31,627 nucleotides of DNA. Origin: JAWPMV01 sp038527215. GTDB lineage: Bacteria; Bacteroidota; Bacteroidia; J057. Shown piece by piece: positions 1-8,132 of the stretch; positions within the stretch are counted from its first letter, which is position 1; each line of letters starts with the position of its first letter. A program made the position numbers and the translations under genes. Below the pieces are notes generated by a model, which had not been told where the DNA came from, searched no databases, and saw only the letters and a list, made by a program, of their open reading frames with translations. The stretch lies in contig JBCBGC010000093.1 in assembly GCA_038527215.1 (NCBI GenBank), forward strand, positions 1-31,627, written 5' to 3'.

Positions 1-560
1 CCGATCCCCTGGTTTTTAGTCCAGATACCACAGACCACCAAAACCTCTTACATGCCTACGAAATCTTCGATCTGCCCCTGGTGGCAGACTTAGCCGTACT
101 CAGTGCCTGCCACAGTGGGGAAGGCCCCTGGGAAAATGGAGAAGGCTATATGAGCCTTTCCCGGGCCTTTCGCTATGCTGGATGTCCCAATATCGTGATG
201 AGCCTTTGGCAGGCGGAAGATGCCGCCAGTCAGCAAATCATGCGAGAATTCTACGCGCACCTCAGCCAGGGCATGGCCAAGCATGAAGCCCTGCGGCAAG
301 CCAAGTTGAATTATTTAGCCCACGGCCATCTGACGCATCCTTTTTTCTGGGCTGGCTACGTGATGGTAGGAGATGCGCAGGCCCTGCCTCAGACCTTCGC
401 CTGGGAACAATGGGCCCTGGGGTTGGGCATGCTGTTGCTGGGCATCTTATTGGTGCTAGGGATTCGAAACCGACGGCTGACTGGGCGCAGGTCCCGAACT
501 AGCTTTCATCCATCGGGAAAAAATCCAACAGGCGTATCCTGGATTTCCAGTCGGGGATAA
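1..560 (+). CDS. CHAT-domain protein, C-terminal fragment with a terminal membrane segment
   Basis: The reading frame is already open at base 3 and runs off the left edge, so only the last ~185 residues are present. The visible part matches the end of a CHAT (caspase HetF associated with TPRs) protease domain: 'VLSACHSGEG' carries the expected catalytic cysteine (codon at 108-110), followed by the conserved 'GYMSLSRAF..AGCPNIVMSLW' region and the 'PFFWAGYVMVGD' ending. The paired catalytic histidine would lie upstream of the window. After the domain comes one hydrophobic segment (WALGLGMLLLGILLVLGI) and a short basic tail, so the protein is probably membrane-anchored. In Bacteroidota such proteins usually carry N-terminal TPR repeats, which cannot be seen here. 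The gene converges on the next one with 4 bp between stop codons. The domain call is strong; role and substrate are unknown. Confidence 0.85.
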   Translation, partial: DPLVFSPDTTDHQNLLHAYEIFDLPLVADLAVLSACHSGEGPWENGEGYMSLSRAFRYAGCPNIVMSLWQAEDAASQQIMREFYAHLSQGMAKHEALRQAKLNYLAHGHLTHPFFWAGYVMVGDAQALPQTFAWEQWALGLGMLLLGILLVLGIRNRRLTGRRSRTSFHPSGKNPTGVSWISSRG

Positions 561-564
561 GGAT

Positions 565-1980
565 TTAATCCAGCTGGAGGGTGGCAATTTTCTGCCGAAC
601 CCAATCTGGGGAAGCAGTATTGGGAAAAGAAGCCCAATGCTGTTCGAAATGCTGAGCCTGTACATCTTCGCCCAATTGATAGCGTACCAGTAAGTTGCTT
701 ACCCGAATGAGATTTAAATAGAGCTTACGCTGGTAGTCGGAGATTTTTTTGTGGCGTTTCAGGTACACCTTAAAACTGCCTAACAGGTAATGCAACCCAT
801 CAAAGTCTTCCAACTCATAGTAGGTTTTGATCAACATGGTTTTGGCCCCCAATTGATAGAAGAGATTGGTGAACTCAACCGTAGCGATCAAGCGTAACAC
901 TTGCTTATAGGCACCCTGTGCCAACAGAAGGAAGGCTTTATTGTAGCGGTAGGCATTTTCCTGTACTTCTTCTGGTAGAAAGGATTGATACTGATTGATA
1001 AATTTCTCGGTCCAGCTAAATTCCTGGAGCCTCGATCCAATGGCCACCACATTTTTATAATGTGCTTCTGGTAGCTGGTTTTGCTGAAAAATGATCTTGT
1101 GCTCGATCAAGAGTTGGTACAACTCAAAAATCTCCCGGCGATAGGCCCCCTTGCCCGTATTCAACTGCTTGATGCAATAGTTAAGGGCAAAGTTATAGAG
1201 ATGCTGTAGCTCATCCTGATCCAAAATATCCAGGCTTTCCGCCAATTCTGCTTTCAAGCGATGATAATGCGTCTCTTCAGCTGGCTGAGCCAAGGTGAGC
1301 AGCACCCATTGATATAAACGACCCAGACGTCCTTCTCCGTGGGTACTCAGCCTTTCTTCCATCAAGGCTGGAATCAACAACTGTCCCTCCAGAGAGGCGG
1401 CCTGCCGGCTGCGGTTGAGCCACTCGGCGGTATACCGGAGTTTTTTTGCGACATAAAAATCGTCCAGGGCTGCGATCAGTTGGGGAAGGTCATAGTTGGT
1501 ATCCTGGCTGATGGGATCACATAAAAAACGCTGTTCCGTTAGGGCAAGCCGGCTAGCCAGGTCCTGGGTATTTCGGGGAGGCTGCTGGGTCCATTGGGTT
1601 TGCAGTTTTTTGCCGAGGCGGTCTCGCTCTTTGAGCAGGCCTCTTTCGTCCAGGGCTTCATGGAGGAGCAGCGCCGGATACACTCCTTTTTTTTCTCCCT
1701 GCACATAAGCCAGAAAGCCTTCGATCAGTTGGGTCAAGTCCGTAAGGAGATAGCGAATCCTGGCCGCAGAATAAGCTTCTGCCGGGAAAAGGTGTCTAAA
1801 ACATACTTCCATGCTCAGCGCCTCATCCTGAAAGTCGGGAGCATAGGTTTTCAGCAAGTCCCAAAGGGCCTGAACCTGGGTATTTTTACAGAAAAAAGGG
1901 GATTTCAGGTAGACATCCAGCCTTTTCTGCTCCCAAAGGGTGAGGGACGTGAGCAAACGAAGCGTCTTACTGTCTTTCAT
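565..1980 (-). CDS. Uncharacterised predicted helical protein (471 aa)
   Basis: I do not recognise a named domain. The start at 1980 is preferred over an in-frame ATG nine codons upstream (2007) because the N-terminus then reads MKDSKTLRLLTSL followed by 'E.KRL..YLKSPFF', a pattern I associate with an uncharacterised family common in Saprospiria (basic start, leucine repeats, then a 'SP-F-F-N'-like motif). The rest appears almost entirely alpha-helical, with many Leu/Gln/Tyr-rich amphipathic stretches suggestive of helical-repeat packing. There is no signal peptide or membrane segment, so it should be cytoplasmic. It converges on the CHAT gene and diverges from the T9SS protein gene across an AT-rich gap (about 2008-2135). 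Function is unknown. Coding status is well supported by length and composition. Confidence 0.7.
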   Translation of the reverse strand: MKDSKTLRLLTSLTLWEQKRLDVYLKSPFFCKNTQVQALWDLLKTYAPDFQDEALSMEVCFRHLFPAEAYSAARIRYLLTDLTQLIEGFLAYVQGEKKGVYPALLLHEALDERGLLKERDRLGKKLQTQWTQQPPRNTQDLASRLALTEQRFLCDPISQDTNYDLPQLIAALDDFYVAKKLRYTAEWLNRSRQAASLEGQLLIPALMEERLSTHGEGRLGRLYQWVLLTLAQPAEETHYHRLKAELAESLDILDQDELQHLYNFALNYCIKQLNTGKGAYRREIFELYQLLIEHKIIFQQNQLPEAHYKNVVAIGSRLQEFSWTEKFINQYQSFLPEEVQENAYRYNKAFLLLAQGAYKQVLRLIATVEFTNLFYQLGAKTMLIKTYYELEDFDGLHYLLGSFKVYLKRHKKISDYQRKLYLNLIRVSNLLVRYQLGEDVQAQHFEQHWASFPNTASPDWVRQKIATLQLD

Positions 1981-2135
1981 GTGTCCGATAAGCAGAGGTG
2001 ATACCATAATAAAATAGCTATTTTTTTCATTTTTTAAGCACTTTTATCTAAAAACTACTCCGATAAAACTGGATTTTTGTATTTGTGATCCCGTAGAAAA
2101 GCCTTCAGATTTGTATAAAGATTAAAACTTGGGTC

Positions 2136-4481
2136 ATGTATAAAGCTTCAACCGTCCTACTTACTTGCCTGCTTAGTTTGCTTCTGTGTCCCCTGACTAT
2201 GATGGGTCAGTCTGTCTTTACCAAGACTTATAAAGGCCGCATGCTGGGCCGTACCATTGAGATGTATGAAAACCAACTCATGATTGCTGGGAAAGTACCT
2301 GGCATGGGAGGCGGCGATTTCGTCATCGCACGCCTGGATACCATGGGTCAGGTTATTCGCAGCCTGGCCTTGCGGGCCCATGGGGAAAATGAACTGCGGT
2401 ATATGCGGCCCCATCCTGAGGGAGGCTTTGTATTCCTCGGGGAATCAGTCTACCAGCAAGGACAGGCAGATTCTTCAGAAATTGTGGTCATTCGTATAGG
2501 GGAACAAGGAACCTTACGATGGGCCCGGGCCTTCCGTACCCAGGATGACCGTGGAGGGGTCAGTTCAGGCCTCGCGGTAGACAGTGCCGGAAACATCGCC
2601 TTTGCTGCGCTGACCTGTGCCCCCAATGCCAGCAGCACCCAACCCAATTATCAGGCTACGCTAGTGCTCCTGGATTCCCTTGGCAATAAGAAATGGGAGC
2701 GGCACCATCTCCTGAACAACACCAATGTCGCAGGAGATATCGTCAACATTAAATCCAATCTGCATTTCACTGCCGATGGGGATATGTTGGCGGGATGGAA
2801 CTATCGCATCAGTGGGGTAGCTGGCATAGACTATGGGTTTGCCATCACTTCCTGGGATACGACTGGGGTAAATCAGTGGGCTAAAGACTTCCCTCACCGT
2901 CGCCTCTTCAGCATGGACCGCCGCCGGGGAGATAACAGCCTCGTACTCTATCTCCAGGATTCCACCAACCACATGGTCTTTGCTCGTCTGGACTCTGTAG
3001 GAGATGTCTTATGGGCACGCCAGGATATAAACCTCCCCAACAGTGCCATTGTGCGTCCAATCAGCATCAAATTGCGGGCGGGAGGCATGGCCTTTTTACG
3101 ACAAAACAATCTCACTACCTGGGAATTTGATCCCAATCCTAGCCCTGAAATTCTCAAAACCCGCTCCTCTAATATTATCGTCCGGGATTTTGTCCACCGA
3201 GGCAATACCGCCTATTTGATTTCCTACAGAACTACCCAGAGTTATGATTTCGCCCGCCCCTATATCACCAAAGCCTATGTGGAACCGGTAGCTAACTGCT
3301 TTATGCAGCACCTGCAGCCTTCGGTCAGTGATTATGCACCCACCACCCTTCCCAGTGCCAATTTCCCTCTCTTGATGGCCACCAACGCCAGTTTGCAGGA
3401 CTCTGCTTATCATCTGACGCCTGAAGTCCTCCTGGCGGATGATTCGACCATTTGTCAGGGAGATGGGCTGGTATGGCCCGGAGATGCTAACTCAGACGGG
3501 ATCGCCAACGTGATCGACATCATTTACCTGGGATTAGGCTGGGGAAAATCAGGCCCGGCGCGGGTTAACCCCACCATTCAGTGGACCGGACAATTCGCCT
3601 TAGACTGGAATACCTTCTTCTTTAATGGGGCCAACATGAAACATGCCGACGGCAATGGAGATGGACACATCAACCGCCTGGACCTGTTTCCGATTCTGCT
3701 GAATTACGGCTCCATGCACAATAAAACTGATCAGAACGGGGCCATTACCGACCCGCCTATTTACCTGGAAATGCCTGCGGATAGTTTGCCAACGGGCCAG
3801 TTGATCTCCATCCCGGTCTTTTTGGGTGATTCTGCCCGACCTGTCATGGACCTCTTAGGCATGGGCTTCAAAGTCAGATATCACACCGCGCTGGTAGACT
3901 CCGGCACCATGACCTTTACGCCGGACGTGAACTGGATGGGGATCGATAGCGTGGATATCATGATGATTGAAAAGGATCTGCCTTTTAATGGAGAACTGGA
4001 AATCGGTCTCACCAAAATAGATCAACTAGCCGTTTCTGGATACGGTCGCATCGGAACCCTTTCCTTTGTTACCATCGACGACATAGCGGGTAAGGACTTC
4101 ATCGCCGAAAAACTCAAACTGGAAATCCTGCCTTTGGGAGGCATCAATTTCGAGGAAGAACCTTTGGACTTCCACGGCTGTCCGGACTCCCTGGTCGTCT
4201 TCCAGAATACGGCCACCTCTTTACCAGAATTGATCAGCCACGAGCAAATTTCTCTCTATCCCAACCCGACGCAAGGAGCCCTGATGATTCAGGGACAGAA
4301 CCTACAGATCGAGCGGATTGAGATCTATGATATGATGGGGCGCATGTTGGAATCCTTCCCGGTGAACGCTCCACAAACGACGCTTAATCTTCACCCTATG
4401 GCCCCGGCAGTGTATCTGATCAAAGGATACACTTCGGAGGGGCTTTTTGTCCGAAAAATTCAGCTCGTCCAACCAGAATAA
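2136..4481 (+). CDS. T9SS type A sorting-domain protein with dockerin-like Ca2+ loops (781 aa)
   Basis: A Sec signal peptide occupies residues ~1-24 (MYKASTVLLTCLLSLLLCPL..GQ). Residues ~25-400 contain recurring 'F.IARLD..G.V.W' and 'GGF.FLGES' strands, like the SBBP/delta-60-type beta-propeller repeats of Bacteroidota surface proteins. Around residues 448-470 and 503-526 lie two EF-hand/dockerin-like segments (GDANSDGIANVIDI and ADGNGDGHINRLDL) with D-x-N-x-D-G calcium-loop spacing. A beta-rich, cohesin-like region follows. The C-terminus (from ~705, 'ISLYPNPTQG' to 'VRKIQLVQPE') is a classic T9SS type A sorting domain, so the protein should cross the outer membrane and be released or anchored at the surface. 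Its ligand or substrate is not evident. It is followed by a strong terminator, so it is probably monocistronic. Confidence 0.8.
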   Translation: MYKASTVLLTCLLSLLLCPLTMMGQSVFTKTYKGRMLGRTIEMYENQLMIAGKVPGMGGGDFVIARLDTMGQVIRSLALRAHGENELRYMRPHPEGGFVFLGESVYQQGQADSSEIVVIRIGEQGTLRWARAFRTQDDRGGVSSGLAVDSAGNIAFAALTCAPNASSTQPNYQATLVLLDSLGNKKWERHHLLNNTNVAGDIVNIKSNLHFTADGDMLAGWNYRISGVAGIDYGFAITSWDTTGVNQWAKDFPHRRLFSMDRRRGDNSLVLYLQDSTNHMVFARLDSVGDVLWARQDINLPNSAIVRPISIKLRAGGMAFLRQNNLTTWEFDPNPSPEILKTRSSNIIVRDFVHRGNTAYLISYRTTQSYDFARPYITKAYVEPVANCFMQHLQPSVSDYAPTTLPSANFPLLMATNASLQDSAYHLTPEVLLADDSTICQGDGLVWPGDANSDGIANVIDIIYLGLGWGKSGPARVNPTIQWTGQFALDWNTFFFNGANMKHADGNGDGHINRLDLFPILLNYGSMHNKTDQNGAITDPPIYLEMPADSLPTGQLISIPVFLGDSARPVMDLLGMGFKVRYHTALVDSGTMTFTPDVNWMGIDSVDIMMIEKDLPFNGELEIGLTKIDQLAVSGYGRIGTLSFVTIDDIAGKDFIAEKLKLEILPLGGINFEEEPLDFHGCPDSLVVFQNTATSLPELISHEQISLYPNPTQGALMIQGQNLQIERIEIYDMMGRMLESFPVNAPQTTLNLHPMAPAVYLIKGYTSEGLFVRKIQLVQPE

Positions 4482-4528
4482 CTGCTTCCAGGAACGAAAT
4501 ATCGCGTATAGTTTATTTCATCATCGGA

Positions 4529-4560
4529 CCGACGATCCCCAGATCGTCGGTTTTTATTTT
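4529..4560 (+). terminator. Intrinsic terminator after the T9SS protein gene
   Basis: A perfect 8-bp stem CCGACGAT / ATCGTCGG (4529-4536 with 4543-4550) encloses a 6-nt loop and is followed directly by TTTTTATTTT. It lies 48 bp after the stop at 4481 and before the GH3 start at 4672, separating the two transcripts. Confidence 0.88.
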
Positions 4561-4671
4561 GCCAATTTCGATGCTAAACTATTATTGAGTAGTAGAATAG
4601 TAGAGGAGGGATTGTCTAGTATAAAGAGGTTGATTTATTTAGTTTTATCGAAAAACGGAGTTACTACACTT

Positions 4672-6924
4672 ATGAGACAGTTTACGCATATTTTCCTGCT
4701 TGGCCTGGGGTTGATCAGTTGGGGATGGCCTGCCCAAGCCCAGGAGGCAAGCATAGAAGAAAAAGTCCAGGCCCTGCTGAGCGAGATGACGGTGAAGGAA
4801 AAAGCCGGACAAATGGCGCAATTTTCCATCGATGTTATTTCCAAAGGCGTGCCCTATAATCTGGCGGAGCCCCATGCGCTGGTAGACAAGAAATTGCAAA
4901 AAGTCATCGGAGAGTTGGGCACAGGGTCCCTGCTCAATGTAGGTGGACATGCCTACAGCCGCGAGCATTGGTACGAAATCCACCAGGCTATCGACGCGGT
5001 GGTGCAAAAGACCCGCTTAAAAATTCCGGTCCTCTATGGCATCGATGCCATTCACGGGGCCAACTATACCCTGGATGCAACCTTGCTGCCTCAGCAATTG
5101 GCGCTGGCTGCTACCTGGGACCCTGAAATGGCGCGTCTGGCCGGAAAGATTACCGCCTATGAAACCCGCGCCAGTGGGATTCCATGGAATTTTTCCCCGG
5201 TGCTGGATGTGATGCGGCAGCCCCTTTGGTCCCGGGTGTTCGAAACCTTTGGGGAAGATGTGTATTTGGCCAAGCAAATGGGCGTAGCCATGGTACAAGG
5301 CTATGAAGGCGATGATATTTCTGATCCTTATCGGGTGGCTTCCTGTATGAAACATTTTTTGGGCTATTCTATGCCCTTTGCTGGCAAAGACCGTTCACCT
5401 GCCCACATGGGCATGATCGAGTTGCGCGAATATTTCCTCCCCACCTTCCAGGCGGCGGTCGATGCCGGAGCAAAAACCATCATGATCAACTCTGCTGAAA
5501 TTGATGGCATTCCTGTTCATGCTAACCCTGACATCCTTACCGGCGTGTTGAGGGAAGAATTGGGCTTTAAAGGCGTTGCGGTTTCTGACTGGGAGGACAT
5601 CATCCTCCTGGTCTCCCGCCATCGCGTGGCCGAGAACCACAAAGAAGCCATCAAGATGGCGGTAAACGCTGGCGTAGACATGAGCATGGTGCCTCTGGAC
5701 CTGCGGTTTGTCCAGTTCCTGACCGAACTGATCGAAGAAGGGGAAATCCCCATGAGCCGCATTGACGAGGCGGTAGGTCGCATCCTGACCCTGAAAATGG
5801 AACTGGGCCTTTTTGAAAACATCGTGTATGATTTTGAAGAGTACCCGGAATTTGCGAGCGAATCTCATGCTCAGGCCGCCTATGAAGCCGCCCTGGCTTC
5901 CATGACCCTCTTGAAGAACGAGAAAAATACCTTGCCATTAGCTAAGTCTTCCAAGGTGCTTCTGACCGGCCCTGGTGCCCACTCTTTGGTGAGCCTCAAC
6001 GGTCCCTGGAGCCGTACCTGGCAAGGAACCGATCCTTCCTACGATACGGAAGGAAAGCTCACGACCTACCAGGCTATTCAACAGAAAATAGGTGCGGAGA
6101 ATGTGAGCTATGTGGAAGGAGCCAAGTGGAACGAAGCAGTGGACATAAAAGCGGCGGTAAAGGCCGCCCGTAAAGTTGACTACGTCATCGTATGTCTGGC
6201 GGAAATGCCTGCTACTGAGAAGCCGGGAGACATTCCTGACCTCAACTGGCCCGCGGCTCAGCAGGAGTTACTGGAAGCCATGATCGCCACCAAAAAACCA
6301 GTGATCCTGGTGCTGAATGAAGCCAGACCCCGCATCATTCATCCTTACATTCCTCAGGTAAAAGGGATCCTGCAAGCCTATCAGCCAGGACATGAAGGTG
6401 GTAGAGCGATTGCTTCGGTCTTGTTTGGCGACTACAACCCGGAAGGGAAGCTGCCTTACACCTACCATAGCTCTGCGAACTCCCTGATTCCTTATGACCG
6501 CAAAACCACCTCTGATATTTATATCGACTTTAGCTATAACGGTTTCCGGCCCAGCTATCCTTTTGGCTTTGGGTTGAGCTATACCACCTTCGCTTACAGC
6601 AACCTCAAACTCGATAAGGAAGAGCTTTGGGGGAATGAACCGATGACCATCACCGTGGATGTGAAAAATACCGGCAAGCGGGCGGGCAAGGAAGTGGTTC
6701 AGCTCTATGTGCGGGATCACGTGGCGAGCGTTACCCCTTCAGATCGTCGGTTGAGAGGATTTGACAAAATCAGCCTGGAGCCGGGAGAAAAGAAAACCGT
6801 GAGCTTCACGCTCTACCCGGAGGAACTGGCTTTTATCGGGAGAGATGAGACCTGGACGACAGAGTCTGGGACCTTTACGGTCTTTATTGGAGACAAAAAG
6901 GCCTCCTTCGAATACAAAAAATAA
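4672..6924 (+). CDS. Glycoside hydrolase family 3 beta-glucosidase, exported (750 aa)
   Basis: Predicted to hydrolyse terminal beta-glucosyl residues from oligosaccharides in the periplasm or outside the cell. The ATG at 4672 was chosen because it gives a clean signal peptide (MRQFTHIFLLGLGLISWGWPAQAQ); the open frame extends upstream, but that would translate through the terminator hairpin. The GH3 N-terminal barrel shows 'IPVLYGIDAIHG', 'FSPVLDV', 'RVFETFGED', 'CMKHFLGYS' and the nucleophile motif 'GVAVSDWED' with Asp306. The alpha/beta sandwich follows (LLKNEKNTLPL, 'VIVCLAEMPATEKPGD'), and a fibronectin III-like domain closes the protein ('GKEVVQLYVRD..ASVTPSDRRLRGF'). Length and domain order are those of complete GH3 enzymes of the BoGH3/BglX kind. 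There is no T9SS domain. No TonB/Sus genes are adjacent, so it is not part of a visible polysaccharide locus. Exact sugar specificity cannot be read from sequence. Confidence 0.93.
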   Translation: MRQFTHIFLLGLGLISWGWPAQAQEASIEEKVQALLSEMTVKEKAGQMAQFSIDVISKGVPYNLAEPHALVDKKLQKVIGELGTGSLLNVGGHAYSREHWYEIHQAIDAVVQKTRLKIPVLYGIDAIHGANYTLDATLLPQQLALAATWDPEMARLAGKITAYETRASGIPWNFSPVLDVMRQPLWSRVFETFGEDVYLAKQMGVAMVQGYEGDDISDPYRVASCMKHFLGYSMPFAGKDRSPAHMGMIELREYFLPTFQAAVDAGAKTIMINSAEIDGIPVHANPDILTGVLREELGFKGVAVSDWEDIILLVSRHRVAENHKEAIKMAVNAGVDMSMVPLDLRFVQFLTELIEEGEIPMSRIDEAVGRILTLKMELGLFENIVYDFEEYPEFASESHAQAAYEAALASMTLLKNEKNTLPLAKSSKVLLTGPGAHSLVSLNGPWSRTWQGTDPSYDTEGKLTTYQAIQQKIGAENVSYVEGAKWNEAVDIKAAVKAARKVDYVIVCLAEMPATEKPGDIPDLNWPAAQQELLEAMIATKKPVILVLNEARPRIIHPYIPQVKGILQAYQPGHEGGRAIASVLFGDYNPEGKLPYTYHSSANSLIPYDRKTTSDIYIDFSYNGFRPSYPFGFGLSYTTFAYSNLKLDKEELWGNEPMTITVDVKNTGKRAGKEVVQLYVRDHVASVTPSDRRLRGFDKISLEPGEKKTVSFTLYPEELAFIGRDETWTTESGTFTVFIGDKKASFEYKK

Positions 6925-6944
6925 AGCCGGCGCTTAGGCGCTGG
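6916..6944 (-). terminator. Probable intrinsic terminator of the minus-strand TetR gene
   Basis: The stem CCGGCGC / GCGCTGG (6927-6933 with 6938-6944, one G-U pair) has a TTAG loop. Read on the minus strand it is followed by a T-rich run (complement of the A-rich 6916-6926). It overlaps the TetR stop codon at 6934-6936, and the U run falls in the end of the GH3 gene. Confidence 0.45.
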
Positions 6945-7533
6945 TCATCAACTTGCGTCGGTACTCCCTGAAGGCCACCTGGCCTTCGGGGGTGCAGATG
7001 CCTCTCAGGTAAGGCCAGAGAATATTGTCCAATAACTGCTGGGTAGGGGATTGTTGGAAGGTCTCCCGGTCGAATATGCTGCGCAGCAGCAGGGTGATGG
7101 TCTCTGCACACAGATTTTGGTCCATGCCCTGATAAAATATCCCTTCCTGAATTCCTTTTTGCAACAGATGCTTCGTTTGGTCAATCCCAAAAGCATCGTC
7201 GGCGTCCCATATTTCTGGGAAATAACGCGCCAGGTCGTTAAAGAAACGAGGATTGACTTTGCTCAGGCCCGTGATGGCCTGATGGTAAAACCTGATGAGC
7301 ATGTCTGCCACATTCTCCGAAGCGAGGACCTGCTCATCAAAGGCTTTTTTGGTATTAGCTTTATACAGGTTGAAGCACTCGTACACCAACCCGGTTTTGT
7401 CCTCAAACAAAACATAGATCGTTTTGCTAGAAACATTGAGCTGTTTGGTAATCTGTCCGATGGTAACGGAACGGATTCCATGCTTGAGAAAGAGCTTAAG
7501 GGACTCCTTGATATAGAATTCTTTTTTCACCAT
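6934..7533 (-). CDS. TetR/AcrR-family transcriptional regulator (199 aa)
   Basis: The N-terminal ~50 residues form a TetR helix-turn-helix: 'YIKESLKLFLKHGIRSVTIG' then 'ITKQLNVSSKTIYVLFEDK', with the usual 'K-TIY-F' recognition helix. The rest is a helical ligand-binding domain typical of the family but not assignable to a subfamily. An ATG exists at 7548, but 7533 (MVKKEFYIKESL) is preferred: it gives the normal N-terminal length and leaves the inverted repeat 7540-7565 wholly upstream, where a self-binding operator would sit. It is transcribed in the same direction as the thioesterase upstream (79-bp gap) and converges on the GH3 gene (9 bp between stops). Ligand and regulon are unknown. 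Confidence 0.85.
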   Translation of the reverse strand: MVKKEFYIKESLKLFLKHGIRSVTIGQITKQLNVSSKTIYVLFEDKTGLVYECFNLYKANTKKAFDEQVLASENVADMLIRFYHQAITGLSKVNPRFFNDLARYFPEIWDADDAFGIDQTKHLLQKGIQEGIFYQGMDQNLCAETITLLLRSIFDRETFQQSPTQQLLDNILWPYLRGICTPEGQVAFREYRRKLMTSA

Positions 7534-7539
7534 GACTAG

Positions 7540-7565
7540 CGGATACATAATCCCATGCGTATCCG
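7540..7565. promoter_or_regulatory. Inverted repeat upstream of tetR, candidate operator
   Basis: Perfect 7-bp arms CGGATAC (7540-7546) and GTATCCG (7559-7565) are separated by 12 bp. The repeat sits immediately upstream of the preferred TetR start, the usual place for an autoregulatory TetR operator. Binding is inferred from position and symmetry only. Confidence 0.4.
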
Positions 7566-7612
7566 GTTGTGCGTTAAGGGTTTCTAATGAAAATACGGAA
7601 AAATGGCGGGAA

Positions 7613-8071
7613 TTATTCTTTCCCTGAAGCCATCATGTTTTTCTGATCATGTTTACGGTAGACCGAATACATGGCCCGGCCCCTGGCTACCAGCTTTTTT
7701 TCATCCTCTTGCCAGGCTTCCATATCTGTAGCGATAATGCGGTTGCCCGATCGGACCAATTGACCGGTGACCACCAGGTCTGAAGGACGTGTACCTCTAA
7801 GATAATCTACCCGAATATCAATCGTAGCCAATTTGTCTTCCGGAGAAGTAATGGTCGTCATACCTACCGCTCCGCCTACAGAGTCCAGCGCTGTCGCGAT
7901 GATTCCACCATGCCAGCGCCGACTCATGAAGTTGCCAATCACCTCTTCCCGGAAGGGAAAAAGCATTTTACAGTAGCCTTCTTCCAGTTCTAACACCTTT
8001 ACTCCGAGGAATTTGTGTAGGGGAATGGCTTCCTCCAGCACTTGAATAGCAACCTCCTTAGCGACAATCAT
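7613..8071 (-). CDS. PaaI-type hotdog-fold thioesterase (152 aa)
   Basis: The length and motif order match the 4HBT/PaaI family: an N-terminal helix ('PLHKFLGVKVLELEEGYCKM'), then 'NFMSRRWHGGIIATALDSVG' with the HGG signature at the start of the central hot-dog helix, then 'TIDIRVDYLRGTRPSDLV' and 'ARGRAMYSVYR'. Members hydrolyse acyl-CoA thioesters in the cytoplasm as homo-oligomers. Which acyl-CoA is used cannot be told. It is preceded by the ADP-ribosylglycohydrolase gene (61-bp gap) and followed by tetR, so regulation by that TetR protein is possible but unproven. Confidence 0.85.
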   Translation of the reverse strand: MIVAKEVAIQVLEEAIPLHKFLGVKVLELEEGYCKMLFPFREEVIGNFMSRRWHGGIIATALDSVGGAVGMTTITSPEDKLATIDIRVDYLRGTRPSDLVVTGQLVRSGNRIIATDMEAWQEDEKKLVARGRAMYSVYRKHDQKNMMASGKE

Positions 8072-8132
8072 ATGCGTAGATTTGAATCTATAAAATTATG
8101 GAAAATATGGGGATATTCAAATTTTCCTACGG

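Noticed and set aside
4447..4671. An upstream extension of the GH3 reading frame (75 extra codons)
   Set aside because: It would translate through the end of the previous gene and the terminator hairpin at 4529-4560; the signal peptide begins exactly at 4672.
5395..5868. A 157-aa minus-strand frame within the GH3 gene
   Set aside because: An antisense shadow of conserved GH3 coding sequence, with no recognisable motif.
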